From assembly GCF_000746255.1 (NCBI RefSeq), contig NZ_JQKW01000006.1, positions 301,694-365,693 of the forward strand: a stretch of 64,000 nucleotides of DNA, given 5' to 3'. Position numbers and translations under genes: made by a program. The stretch is from Thermodesulfobacterium hydrogeniphilum (GTDB lineage Bacteria; Desulfobacterota; Thermodesulfobacteria; Thermodesulfobacteriales; Thermodesulfobacteriaceae). Of the stretch, positions 46,972 to 54,069 are shown one piece after another. Below the pieces are notes generated by a model. The model saw only the letters and a list, made by a program, of their open reading frames with translations. It searched no databases and was not told the origin of the DNA. Numbering within the stretch: position 1 is the first letter of the stretch; each line of letters opens with the position of its first letter.

Positions 46972-47774
46972 GAAGACAACCAGCAGTAGCAGGTATGTTT
47001 TATAGTGAGAATCAAAAGGAACTTCAGTTTCATCTATCAGAATTGGTAAGTTTTTCTAAAAAGAAAATAAAAGCAAAAGGTGTTGTTGTTCCCCATGCAG
47101 GGTATATGTATTCTGGATGGGTAGCAGGAAGAGTTTATGGATCTATAGAACCCCCTGATACAGCTATTATTATTGGACCTAATCATACAGGCTTAGGAGA
47201 TGAGGCCTCTATTTTTGATGGTGAATCCTTTATAACACCCTTAGGAGAAGTTTATATAGATAAACCTATTGTAAAAACTTTAATAAACAAAGTTCCCTTT
47301 TTATCTACAGACCCTTTAGCTCATTTACATGAACATTCTATAGAGGTTCAGGTTCCATTTTTGCAGTATATAAATTCAGATATTAAAATTGTTCCTATAT
47401 GTTTGGGCCATATTTCCTTTGAAGAGATACAGGAATTAGGAAATGCTATAGCAGAAACAATAAAAGAAAATTCAACCAAATCTATATTAATCGTAGCGAG
47501 TAGTGATTTTAGTCATTATGTGCCTCATGAGGTTGCTAAAGAAAAGGATATGCTTGCTATTAGAGAAATTTTACAACTTTCAGAAGAAGGACTTTTAAAA
47601 ACAGTTTTGCAAGAAAAAATAAGTATGTGCGGTGTGGTTCCTGTAGCAGTTACTATTGTAGCTTGTAAAAAAATAGGAGCAACTAAAGCTCAACTAATAG
47701 AATATATGACATCTGGTGATATAATTAAAGACTATGCTTCTGTAGTTGGATATGGAGGGATAATAATTTATTAA
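46968..47774 (+). CDS. amrB: MEMO-family protein (AmmeMemoRadiSam system protein B)
   Basis: A 268-residue Memo-like protein, related in fold to class III extradiol dioxygenases. Seen: RRQPAVAGMFYSENQKEL at the N-terminus, GVVVPHAGYMYSGWVAGRVYG, AIIIGPNHTG, HEHSIEVQVPFLQYI, IVASSDFSHYVPHEVAKEKD and MCGVVPVAVTI. In bacteria and archaea it is often encoded with an AMMECR1 protein and a radical SAM enzyme; those partners are not in this window. The molecular role is unresolved. It is translationally coupled to kdsB. Confidence 0.9.
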   Translation: MRRQPAVAGMFYSENQKELQFHLSELVSFSKKKIKAKGVVVPHAGYMYSGWVAGRVYGSIEPPDTAIIIGPNHTGLGDEASIFDGESFITPLGEVYIDKPIVKTLINKVPFLSTDPLAHLHEHSIEVQVPFLQYINSDIKIVPICLGHISFEEIQELGNAIAETIKENSTKSILIVASSDFSHYVPHEVAKEKDMLAIREILQLSEEGLLKTVLQEKISMCGVVPVAVTIVACKKIGATKAQLIEYMTSGDIIKDYASVVGYGGIIIY

Positions 47775-47793
47775 TATTTTGGAGGCAGGAAAA

Positions 47794-49194
47794 ATGGGAG
47801 AAATAATTACTCGTTTTCCTCCCAGTCCTACAGGACATCTTCATCTTGGAGGTGCAAGAACCGCTTTATTTAACTGGCTTTTTGCTAAGCATCACAAAGG
47901 AAAATTTATTTTAAGATTTGAGGATACAGATAGAGAGAGATCTAAGCAGGAATATGTAGATTCTATTTTAGAAGCTTTAAAATGGCTTGGGCTTAACTGG
48001 GATGAAGGACCTTATTTTCAAACTCAAAGGCTGGATCTCTATAAGAAATTTGCTCAAAGGCTTTATGAAGAAGGAAAAGCTTATTATTGCGAATGTTCCA
48101 AAGAACTTTTAGAAGAAAAAAAGAAGGAAATGTTAAAAATGGGTCTAAAACCAAAATATGATAAAACTTGCAGGGATAAAAATTTAGGCCCGGGAGAGGG
48201 TAGGGTTTTAAGAATCAAGGCTCCTGAAACAGGGGAAATTGTAGTAGAGGATCTTTTAAGAGGTAAAATAGTTTTTCCTGCAGAAGAACTGGATGATTTT
48301 ATTATTATGCGTTCTGATGGAACTCCTACTTATCAATTTGCAGTGGTTATAGATGATATTACTATGGGAATTACGCATGTTATAAGAGGAGACGACCACA
48401 TTTCAAATACTCCCAAACAACTTATTATTTACCAAGCCCTTGGAGCAAAACCTCCTAAATTTGCCCATATTCCTATGGTTCTTGGACCTGATGGTGCAAG
48501 ATTATCTAAAAGACATGGAGCTAAATCAATTTTAGAATATAGAGAAGCGGGATACTTACCCAAGGCTTTGATTAATTATCTTGCTCGTCTTGGCTGGGGT
48601 TATGGCAACCAGGAATATTTTACCGTAGAAGAACTTATTGAAAAATTTACTCTGGAAAACATAAATTTATCTGCTGCTCGCTTTGATCCAGATAAATTAC
48701 TTGCTTTTAATGCCTATTGGATAAGAAATACCGATAATAAAGAAGTATTAGAACATCTTAAATATTTTTTAAAAGCTTATGATTTGAGTAAATTTTCAGA
48801 AGATTATCTACTTTCTGCTATAGAAACTGTTAAAACAAGAAGTAAAACCTTAGTTGAAATGGCAGAAATGATGCAATTTTATTTAGTAGAAGAGGTTATA
48901 TATGAAGAGAAGGGAGCTAAAAAATTTTTAGTTTTTGATATAGTGCCTATTTTAGAAAGAGTGGTGGAGGATTTAAAAGAGCTACCATTAGAAGAAAAAA
49001 AACTGGAGGAATATTTTAGAAATCTCTCTGAAGAAACAGGAATAAAACTAAAAAATATAGCTCAAGCTATAAGAGTTGCTTTAACAGGAAAGACTGTAAG
49101 CCCGGGGCTTTTTGAGATTATTAAAGTTCTTGGAAAGGAGAGAGTAATAGAAAGAATTAAAAAAGCTATAAAATATATAAAAAATTTAAAATAA
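47794..49194 (+). CDS. gltX: Glutamate--tRNA ligase
   Basis: A 466-residue class I synthetase. Seen: TRFPPSPTGHLHLGGARTALFNW (HIGH region), RFEDTDRERSKQEYVDSIL, a CECSKELLEEKKKEM segment, VIRGDDHISNTPKQLIIY, KMSKS as ARLSKRHGAKSI, and a helical anticodon-binding domain. The start ATG at 47794 is set by GGAGGCAGG; a TTG 15 bases upstream overlaps that site and is not used. Whether it also charges tRNA-Gln cannot be read. It lies directly upstream of tRNA-Pro. Confidence 0.96.
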   Translation: MGEIITRFPPSPTGHLHLGGARTALFNWLFAKHHKGKFILRFEDTDRERSKQEYVDSILEALKWLGLNWDEGPYFQTQRLDLYKKFAQRLYEEGKAYYCECSKELLEEKKKEMLKMGLKPKYDKTCRDKNLGPGEGRVLRIKAPETGEIVVEDLLRGKIVFPAEELDDFIIMRSDGTPTYQFAVVIDDITMGITHVIRGDDHISNTPKQLIIYQALGAKPPKFAHIPMVLGPDGARLSKRHGAKSILEYREAGYLPKALINYLARLGWGYGNQEYFTVEELIEKFTLENINLSAARFDPDKLLAFNAYWIRNTDNKEVLEHLKYFLKAYDLSKFSEDYLLSAIETVKTRSKTLVEMAEMMQFYLVEEVIYEEKGAKKFLVFDIVPILERVVEDLKELPLEEKKLEEYFRNLSEETGIKLKNIAQAIRVALTGKTVSPGLFEIIKVLGKERVIERIKKAIKYIKNLK

Positions 49195-49208
49195 ATCTAA
49201 TTACACTA

Positions 49209-49236
49209 TTGTAAAATAAAGAATTTGCGTTATATT
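49209..49236 (+). promoter_or_regulatory. Candidate promoter of tRNA-Pro
   Basis: TTGTAA (49209-49214), a 16-base spacer and TATATT (49231-49236). The start point would be about 15 bases before the mature tRNA 5' end. It means the tRNA has its own promoter rather than depending on gltX. Confidence 0.5.
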
Positions 49237-49257
49237 AAAATTTGCCTGAGAAAGTAA

Positions 49258-49331
49258 CGGGGCGTAGCGCAGCCTGGGAGCGCACCTGCCTTGGGAGCAG
49301 GGGGTCGGAGGTTCAAATCCTCTCGCCCCGA
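49258..49331 (+). tRNA. tRNA-Pro (anticodon UGG)
   Basis: A 74-base cloverleaf read directly. The acceptor stem CGGGGCG (49258-49264) pairs with CGCCCCG (49324-49330), with discriminator A. The D stem is GCGC/GCGC. The anticodon stem CCTGC/GCAGG encloses the loop CTTGGGA, so the anticodon is TGG. The T stem GGAGG/CCTCT carries the loop TTCAAAT. CCA is not encoded. The gene is intact although an integrative element is inserted in its 3' half, because the element's attL restores the same sequence. Confidence 0.97.
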
Positions 49332-49334
49332 TTT
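49286..49334 (+). repeat. attL, left copy of 49-bp att repeat
   Basis: It runs from the anticodon stem of tRNA-Pro (CTGCCTTGGGAGCAGG...) through the discriminator base and three T residues. It is identical to 54070-54118. Crossover within this block leaves the tRNA functional. Confidence 0.95.
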
Positions 49335-49442
49335 TTCAAGGGTTTCAGAAAATCAAGTAAGTCAGTCAACAAAAGCTCTCGGGGGTTATTTCAAGTCCTC
49401 TTATTGTCTAACCTTAAAACAATTTAACAGGGTCTCATCCTG

Positions 49443-49466
49443 TCCCTGGGTAAAAGGGGGCAGGGA
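49443..49466 (+). promoter_or_regulatory. Hairpin over the integrase ribosome-binding site
   Basis: TCCCTG (49443-49448) pairs with CAGGGA (49461-49466). The G-rich ribosome-binding site lies in the loop, and the right arm ends on the A of the integrase ATG. It may limit integrase translation. The stem is 6 bp only. Confidence 0.35.
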
Positions 49467-50644
49467 TGGTTATCACCTTTTATGTAAGGTCTGAAGGGGC
49501 TGTCTCCTGGTTAAAGATTGACTTTAAGATAAAAGGCTCTGATGGAAGATGGTTAAGAATTCACAGAGCCGTTAATGTTAATCCTAAAAAGCTAAAAAAA
49601 TTCAAAAATTTTCTCAGAAGGTATTTTCAGTCTCTTGAAGGTAAGCTTACACGAGAACGATTTAAAGAGGAATTCAGGAAAGCTTACCAGAATTTCACAG
49701 GTGAACCTCTTCCAGAAAAAAGCAAGGGAAAAAAGGATTTCCCTCCTCTCTTAAAAGACACCGTCTCTTCTCCTAAGTCTTTTGAGCACTTTGCAAGGTT
49801 GTATCTGGACTATGTGAAGGCAGTTAAAGCTCCCAAGACTTATAAGACAAGGCTTGAGGAAATAGTAAAGCTCCTTGAAGTATTTAAAGGGAAAGAGCTT
49901 GAAGAGATAACCCAGGAAGACCTCCTCAAATATCAGATGCTCAGAAAGTCTCAAGGAGTTTCAAACAGAACCGTTAACAAGGAGATTGCCTGCTTAAGGG
50001 CTATGCTTAACTGGGCTATTGATATGGGCTACATTAAAGGGCACAGGATTAAGAAGTTTCCTATGCTACCGGAGACAAAGAGGCTTCATGCCTTCCTAAC
50101 TGAAGAGGAGCTTCAGAAGCTCCTTAAAGCCCTGGAACACAATCGCCTCCTCAAGCTAAGGGTGCTCTTTAATGTGCTCACAGGACTTAGACCCAAAGAA
50201 ATTGCTTGCTTAGAGTGGCAGGATGTGGATTTTGAAAATAAGGTGCTTTATGTAAGAAGTAAACCTGAGAACCCGATTAAAGACTACCAGGAGAGAATTA
50301 TTCCTCTTTGTGAAGAGGCTTTAAAAGTGCTTAAAGAAGCAAAGAAGCTCTCTAAGGGACGCTATGTTTTTAGCCGTAATGATAAACCAGTCTTTAGCAT
50401 AAGAAAACAGCTTGAAAGAGCCTGTGAGAAAGCAGGTCTTAGGAAGGTATTTCCCTATATGCTCAGGCATTCTTTTGCAGTCCTCTGTCTCAAGTCTGGT
50501 GTAAACATCTACGACCTTAAGAACTTAATGGGACATTCAGAGATTGAAACAACCGAAAGGTATCTCCACACCACAGGGCTTTATCTAAAGCAAAGCGTGG
50601 AGAAATTAGGACAGTTCGTTAACGGAAGCTTAAGATTAGCTTAA
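49466..50644 (+). CDS. int: Tyrosine recombinase / site-specific integrase
   Basis: A 392-residue phage-type integrase. It has an N-terminal arm-binding-like region (1-90), a SAM-like core-binding domain (about 105-200: FEHFARLYLDYVKAVK, NRTVNKEIACLRAMLNWAI) and a catalytic domain with Arg 242 in TGLRPKEIA, Arg 334 and His 335 in MLRHSFA, His 357 in LMGHSEIETTERYLH and nucleophile Tyr 366. The residue normally His two before the second Arg (HxxR) is Tyr 331, so the box reads YxxR. It lies directly inside attL and is transcribed away from the tRNA, the usual arrangement. It should catalyse integration and excision at the 49-bp repeat. Confidence 0.94.
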   Translation: MVITFYVRSEGAVSWLKIDFKIKGSDGRWLRIHRAVNVNPKKLKKFKNFLRRYFQSLEGKLTRERFKEEFRKAYQNFTGEPLPEKSKGKKDFPPLLKDTVSSPKSFEHFARLYLDYVKAVKAPKTYKTRLEEIVKLLEVFKGKELEEITQEDLLKYQMLRKSQGVSNRTVNKEIACLRAMLNWAIDMGYIKGHRIKKFPMLPETKRLHAFLTEEELQKLLKALEHNRLLKLRVLFNVLTGLRPKEIACLEWQDVDFENKVLYVRSKPENPIKDYQERIIPLCEEALKVLKEAKKLSKGRYVFSRNDKPVFSIRKQLERACEKAGLRKVFPYMLRHSFAVLCLKSGVNIYDLKNLMGHSEIETTERYLHTTGLYLKQSVEKLGQFVNGSLRLA

Positions 50645-50765
50645 TTTCCTTACTTAATTCCCTTTAACAACTCATAACAATCCATAATCACTTTTTTCTC
50701 TTTTTAATCATATTTGACAAAAATAGCACTTTTATTTCTTAAAAGAGTTATATCGTGCTTCAAGG

Positions 50766-50793
50766 TTGACATTTTTTGCTATTATGCTAAAAT
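50766..50793 (+). promoter_or_regulatory. Promoter upstream of the Xis-like gene
   Basis: A perfect TTGACA (50766-50771), a 16-base spacer and TAAAAT (50788-50793). It lies in the 199-base gap between int and the small HTH gene and probably drives the element's replication/regulation genes. A second TTGACA at 50713-50718 has no matching -10 box. Confidence 0.55.
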
Positions 50794-50843
50794 TGATAAA
50801 AGAAAAAAATAAACAACAAAATTAAACAATGGGGGTGATTGCG

Positions 50844-51032
50844 ATGAAGCTTAAAATTTCTCAGGCTATTCAACGCTTACCTTTTCCCTTAAATCCAGAG
50901 ACGCTCAGGAGGGCGATAAAAGCAGGGGAACTAAAGGCTCAGAAATTTGGGAAGCTATGGCTCGTAGAGGAAAAGGATTTGGAAAACTGGATTTCTCAAA
51001 GGTTCAATCAAGGTTTTGAGAAGAATTCCTAA
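50844..51032 (+). CDS. Small HTH protein, excisionase/MerR-like
   Basis: A 62-residue winged-helix/HTH protein of the excisionase type: LKISQAIQRLPFPLNPETLRRAIKAGEL (helix-turn-helix), then KAQKFGKLWLVEEKDLENWI (wing plus final helix). The start ATG at 50844 has GGGGGTGA 5 bases upstream; another ATG 15 bases earlier overlaps that site and is less likely. Next to int, it probably acts as a recombination-directionality factor and/or repressor of the element. It ends 20 bases before a strong ribosome-binding site for the next open frame. Confidence 0.75.
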   Translation: MKLKISQAIQRLPFPLNPETLRRAIKAGELKAQKFGKLWLVEEKDLENWISQRFNQGFEKNS

Positions 51033-51052
51033 TAAAAGGGGAGGAGGTACCT

Positions 51053-51136
51053 ATGTTTAACAAAATTCCTGATATTTCATTAAAGGCATATCTTGACAGG
51101 GTGCCTGACTCTATTCTTGGCTTATACCAGGAGTAA
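51053..51136 (+). pseudogene. 27-codon frame, probable displaced 5' end of the ATPase gene
   Basis: ATG at 51053 has an excellent GGAGGAGGT ribosome-binding site and reads MFNKIPDISLKAYLDRVPDS, then ILGLYQE and stop. The following ATPase frame, read backwards, gives LIPGVIPLVP immediately after the same point, shifted by one base. Adding a single base near 51119-51125 would fuse the two into ...DSILG-LIPGVIPLVP.... It is either a broken start of the ATPase gene, a leader peptide or a frameshift site. Confidence 0.5.
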
Positions 51137-51200
51137 TTCCACTTGTGCCTGCAGTGGTTACGCTAGGAGTAATTCCACTTGTGCCTGCAGTGGTTACGCT
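51129..51200 (+). repeat. Perfect 36-bp tandem duplication at the ATPase 5' end
   Basis: Copies 51129-51164 and 51165-51200 are identical. Each contains AGGAG followed 11 bases later by a GTG codon, and encodes GVIPLVPAVVTL in the ATPase frame. The length is a multiple of three, so the frame is kept and 12 residues are repeated just before the Walker A loop. Confidence 0.95.
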
Positions 51201-52584
51201 TCACGGGCACGAGATGGCGGGGAAAACTACTCTCCTTTTTGATTTGCTTTTCTCAATTCAAAACCAGGAACCTATTTTCAAAATTTTTAACCCTACTTTT
51301 TATCCTAAGGCTTTTTATCTTTCTACGGACATAACAGAAGTGGAGCTTTTCTGGAGACTTCACTTTCAGTTTGATTGTGCGTTGAATCAGGAAAATCGGG
51401 CAGTCTTCCTTGGTATTGACACAAAAGAGTTTTCTTTCTCAGGGTGGCTCCAGAACATGGGTTTTCATGGGTTTAGGGAATATTTAAAAACTCTTGGCAT
51501 TCGTTTACTAATTGTAGACGGTGTTAGCCAGTTTTTGGAAAAATTAGACCTTTATCGTCTTGCTGGAACTTATTCTGAACAAAAGGATATTCACAAACGG
51601 GACGAAGCCCTTGTCACCTTTCTTATTAAGGAATTATGTGAACCATTAGATCTCCTTCTTATTCTTGCTTCACACACTGTTAAGGGATCTAAGTTTCCGA
51701 AGGAGGAGAAGCTTTCTCCTGATATTCTTTCACAATTATGTAAGGACAGGCTTTACTCTTTTGCTCCGATTAGGGTTTTAGTCTACAGAAATGAAGAGCA
51801 CACAAATCTTGCATGTTTTTCCCGTTACAGCAATTCTGTTGTCCTCTTCAAACTGCTTGTGGAGGAGGATGGGAGATTACGAGCTCTCCAAAACGATGAG
51901 ATTTTAGAGACGGAGTTAAAATTTGCTAACGAACTAAAAGAGGCTCTTCTCAAATGTGGTGGAAGAGCCACTTATAAGGATTTAGCTAAAGCCATGAAGA
52001 CTCAGGAAAGCACCCTACGAGTAAAATTTAAGCGTTATAATCCCTTCAAATATCTCCCCTTAACTGTGGCTCAAGATGGTAAGAAAAAACTCTTTATCTT
52101 GAAACAGGAAAGTCCTCTGAAACCTACGAATAATCAAGCCTTCAGGGAACTGTTTCATCCGTTTCAATCTGTTTCAACAGATAATGAAACAGAAAACTCG
52201 TCCTCTTCTGTTTCATCTGTTTCAACCTGTTACACAAGTAATGAAACGGTTGAAAACGAGATAAATTCAGGGATAGAAGCAACTGTTTCAAATTTTTGGG
52301 AAATGTCCAAGAGAGAATTTAATAAGTTGCCAGAAGTTTTACAATTGCAATTTTTGGTTGACTGGATTAAGTCCTGCCAAGCTAAAGGTAAACTGTCTGA
52401 AAAACTCAGTCCTTCTCTTCTTTTTTCTAAACCTAACTTAAATGACCCCAAAACAGCACGAAGTTTTTTTGGAAATTACTTAGGATTTCTTTTGTATGCA
52501 GCTAAGAAGTTTGGTTTGTCAGAACTCCAAGACGAAATAAAAACTCTTTGGAGGGATATTAAAGAAACTTATCCTTTAAATTAA
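51145..52584 (+). CDS. RepA/RecA-fold replication-type ATPase of the element
   Basis: A 479-residue frame from GTG 51145. Seen: Walker A GHEMAGKT (21-28), Walker B LLIVDGVSQF (Asp 125), LLLILASHTVKG (His 177), a helical region with CGGRATYKDLAKAMKTQESTLRVKFKR (winged-helix-like), a Ser/Thr/Asn-rich linker (about 335-375), and a C-terminal helical domain. The plan recalls RepA-type hexameric helicases and KaiC-like ATPases of small plasmids, so it is probably the element's replication initiator or helicase. The true start is unclear: the best ribosome-binding site serves a 27-codon frame one base out of phase upstream, and a 36-bp duplication lies between. The linker DNA contains iteron-like repeats. 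Confidence 0.72.
   Translation: MPAVVTLGVIPLVPAVVTLHGHEMAGKTTLLFDLLFSIQNQEPIFKIFNPTFYPKAFYLSTDITEVELFWRLHFQFDCALNQENRAVFLGIDTKEFSFSGWLQNMGFHGFREYLKTLGIRLLIVDGVSQFLEKLDLYRLAGTYSEQKDIHKRDEALVTFLIKELCEPLDLLLILASHTVKGSKFPKEEKLSPDILSQLCKDRLYSFAPIRVLVYRNEEHTNLACFSRYSNSVVLFKLLVEEDGRLRALQNDEILETELKFANELKEALLKCGGRATYKDLAKAMKTQESTLRVKFKRYNPFKYLPLTVAQDGKKKLFILKQESPLKPTNNQAFRELFHPFQSVSTDNETENSSSSVSSVSTCYTSNETVENEINSGIEATVSNFWEMSKREFNKLPEVLQLQFLVDWIKSCQAKGKLSEKLSPSLLFSKPNLNDPKTARSFFGNYLGFLLYAAKKFGLSELQDEIKTLWRDIKETYPLN
52150..52290 (+). repeat. Iteron-like GTTTCA array inside the ATPase gene
   Basis: GTTTCA occurs at 52152, 52161, 52171, 52210, 52219 and 52285, GTTACA at 52229, and the inverse TGAAAC at 52185 and 52242. 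The first three and the second three share the same 9- and 10-base spacing, so the region is an imperfect tandem duplication of about 57-58 bp. It encodes the Ser/Thr-rich linker. Spacing near one helical turn would place bound proteins on one face of the DNA. Confidence 0.8.
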
Positions 52585-52603
52585 CGCTAAGGAGGTATGA
52601 ACT

Positions 52604-53002
52604 ATGGATAAAATTGTATTAGACGAGCTTGTTTTAACCACTAACAAGAAAGTTGCTAAAATCCTCCCAAAATATTTTCGCATTGAAGCCTGGCATGTGC
52701 CTAATAAGGAAGTTTTTTTAAAAGCTCTTGAAGCTTTGTATCCAGGCAACCCTAACAATATTTATCTTGCCAGAGAGATTTATGTGGACAACCCAGAGTG
52801 GACTAATATGGGCTGGTATAAAGATGTCCACTTTGGTCTCCGTCTTATCCCTAAACCTTGGCTCCTTTATTATCTTTGTGAAAATATCAATCGTCTCTAT
52901 TTCCCTTATACGAGGAAGAGGGAGCTAAAAGAGCTCTTGCTTGGAGCTTTTATAACTGGCAATTACATTCCAATATATGATGCTGTGAACCCACTTACAT
53001 AA
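52604..53002 (+). CDS. Unknown protein of the integrative element
   Basis: A 132-residue protein that I do not recognise. It starts at ATG after AAGGAGG. The sequence is mixed alpha/beta, rich in aromatic residues (LPKYFRIEAWHVPNKEVFLKAL, EWTNMGWYKDVHFGLRLIPKPW, YLCENINRLYFPYTRKRELK), with no Cys pairs, signal peptide or TM helix. It is in the same direction as the ATPase, 19 bases after its stop, so the two are co-transcribed. The function cannot be inferred from sequence. Confidence 0.7.
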   Translation: MDKIVLDELVLTTNKKVAKILPKYFRIEAWHVPNKEVFLKALEALYPGNPNNIYLAREIYVDNPEWTNMGWYKDVHFGLRLIPKPWLLYYLCENINRLYFPYTRKRELKELLLGAFITGNYIPIYDAVNPLT

Positions 53003-53096
53003 TAGTTAAGGTGGTTCTTCCTCTAAGGCACTAAGGGGCAATAATAAGCAGGGCAGGCAAGGCCTTGAACAGAATACAAGCGAGGAGGTCAGGCTT

Positions 53097-53228
53097 ATGG
53101 ATACTTTAATAGAAATTATTCAAAGTATTAAAAGGTTAGAAAACAAAACCAATAGATTAACTGCTCTTTCACTTTTAAGCTTATGCTTTAACACTATCTT
53201 TTGTTTGTGCATGCTAATTGCCATCTAA
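53097..53228 (+). CDS. 43-residue single-TM peptide
   Basis: ATG at 53097 has GAGGAGG about 8 bases upstream. The product starts with a short amphipathic, charged segment (MDTLIEIIQSIKRLENKTNR) and ends in a hydrophobic helix (LTALSLLSLCFNTIFCLCML, then IAI) with three Cys. It is likely a small inner-membrane protein of the element. It could be a toxin- or holin-like peptide or a membrane anchor; nothing distinguishes these. Confidence 0.55.
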   Translation: MDTLIEIIQSIKRLENKTNRLTALSLLSLCFNTIFCLCMLIAI

Positions 53229-53309
53229 GCCCTTAATATAGCCCCTGCCTGCCTTTGCAATAAAGTATAGCACTTTAGTAAATAATCTTCAATAGAGGAG
53301 GATTGAGGG

Positions 53310-53801
53310 ATGTTTCTTACAGTGCCAGTTGTGGCAAGGCTCCTGGGGGTAGCAGAGAGGACGCTTAGGTATTGGTGTGAGGCAGGGAAGGTGCCTGCTA
53401 TGCAGGTGGCAGTAAAGAAAGTTCAGGATAGGAAGAGAAAGGGAAGATGGTATATCCACTGGAGCTGGGTAGAGGAGAAGCTTAAAGAGAGAGGGCTATT
53501 AGAGGAGAAAGGGGAGGAGTTGTTAAAGGGTAAAGTAGGGGATTTGCCTTCTGTTATCATTTTTCAAAAGGTGGTTTATGACCTCTTCCGATTAAATCTT
53601 ATTGACCAGTCTCCAGAACAAAGACTTAAACTCCTTCTTGACTACTACAAAAAACATCCTGAAGAAAACCCACTCTCCTGGACTAATCTCCCTCCTATTG
53701 CCGCAATAACAAACACTGAAGCTATACTTAAATCCTTTGTAAAACTTCCTAAAAAAGCTCTTTTAAATGATTTTAAATTTCCCTGGGGGGTAAAAAGCTA
53801 A
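53310..53801 (+). CDS. HTH (MerR/excisionase-type) DNA-binding protein of the element
   Basis: A 163-residue protein whose N-terminus is a helix-turn-helix: FLTVPVVARLLGVAERTLRYW then CEAGKVPAMQV (1-31), followed by a basic wing KKVQDRKRKGRWYIHWSWVEEKLKERGL. The remaining about 100 residues (DLFRLNLIDQSPEQRLKLLL and so on) are helical and unrecognised. The start ATG follows GAGGAGG. It is the last gene before attR and probably a regulator or origin/att-binding protein. It is encoded about 80 bases after the membrane peptide. Confidence 0.75.
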   Translation: MFLTVPVVARLLGVAERTLRYWCEAGKVPAMQVAVKKVQDRKRKGRWYIHWSWVEEKLKERGLLEEKGEELLKGKVGDLPSVIIFQKVVYDLFRLNLIDQSPEQRLKLLLDYYKKHPEENPLSWTNLPPIAAITNTEAILKSFVKLPKKALLNDFKFPWGVKS

Positions 53802-54069
53802 GCCCACAACTCAATCTACCCCTAATGTTCCAGCGGGGGTTCAAGTAGCTCGGTAGTCAAAAGACAAAGGGAAACAAAGAAAAATCACCATTAAAAGCAT
53901 TAATTCCTCTTAATTAGCTCTAATCCTGAGCTTTTAATTTTGACTGCAACTCTATAGGCAGATATAATGGACACTAACACAAACAACAACCAGAGGGGCA
54001 GGGTGAGGCACAATTTCCTTGAGACACAGATAAACAGGGGGTTTGCAAGTGGGGATAACCCCCCTTGCT
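53802..54069 (+). other. Non-coding right end of the element
   Basis: 268 bases without a credible gene on either strand. A minus-strand open frame here merely reads through the att copy. Base composition is mixed, and the region ends in a strong hairpin next to attR. It may hold integrase arm sites, an origin or a small RNA; none is proven. Confidence 0.5.
54046..54068. repeat. Hairpin abutting attR
   Basis: GCAAG (54046-54050), one bulged T, GGGG, loop ATAA, CCCC and CTTGC (54064-54068) form a 9-bp G+C-rich stem ending one base before the att repeat. GGGGGTT/AACCCCC is an alternative pairing in the same place. It could be a terminator or a recombination-protein site. Confidence 0.6.

Noticed and set aside
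49242..49494. Plus-strand open frames running through tRNA-Pro
   Set aside because: They read the tRNA itself; there is no ribosome-binding site and no similarity to known proteins.
52150..52290. GTTTCA repeats as a CRISPR array
   Set aside because: Units are 6 bases with 3-4 base gaps inside a coding frame; there are no 25-40 base repeats, no spacers and no cas genes.
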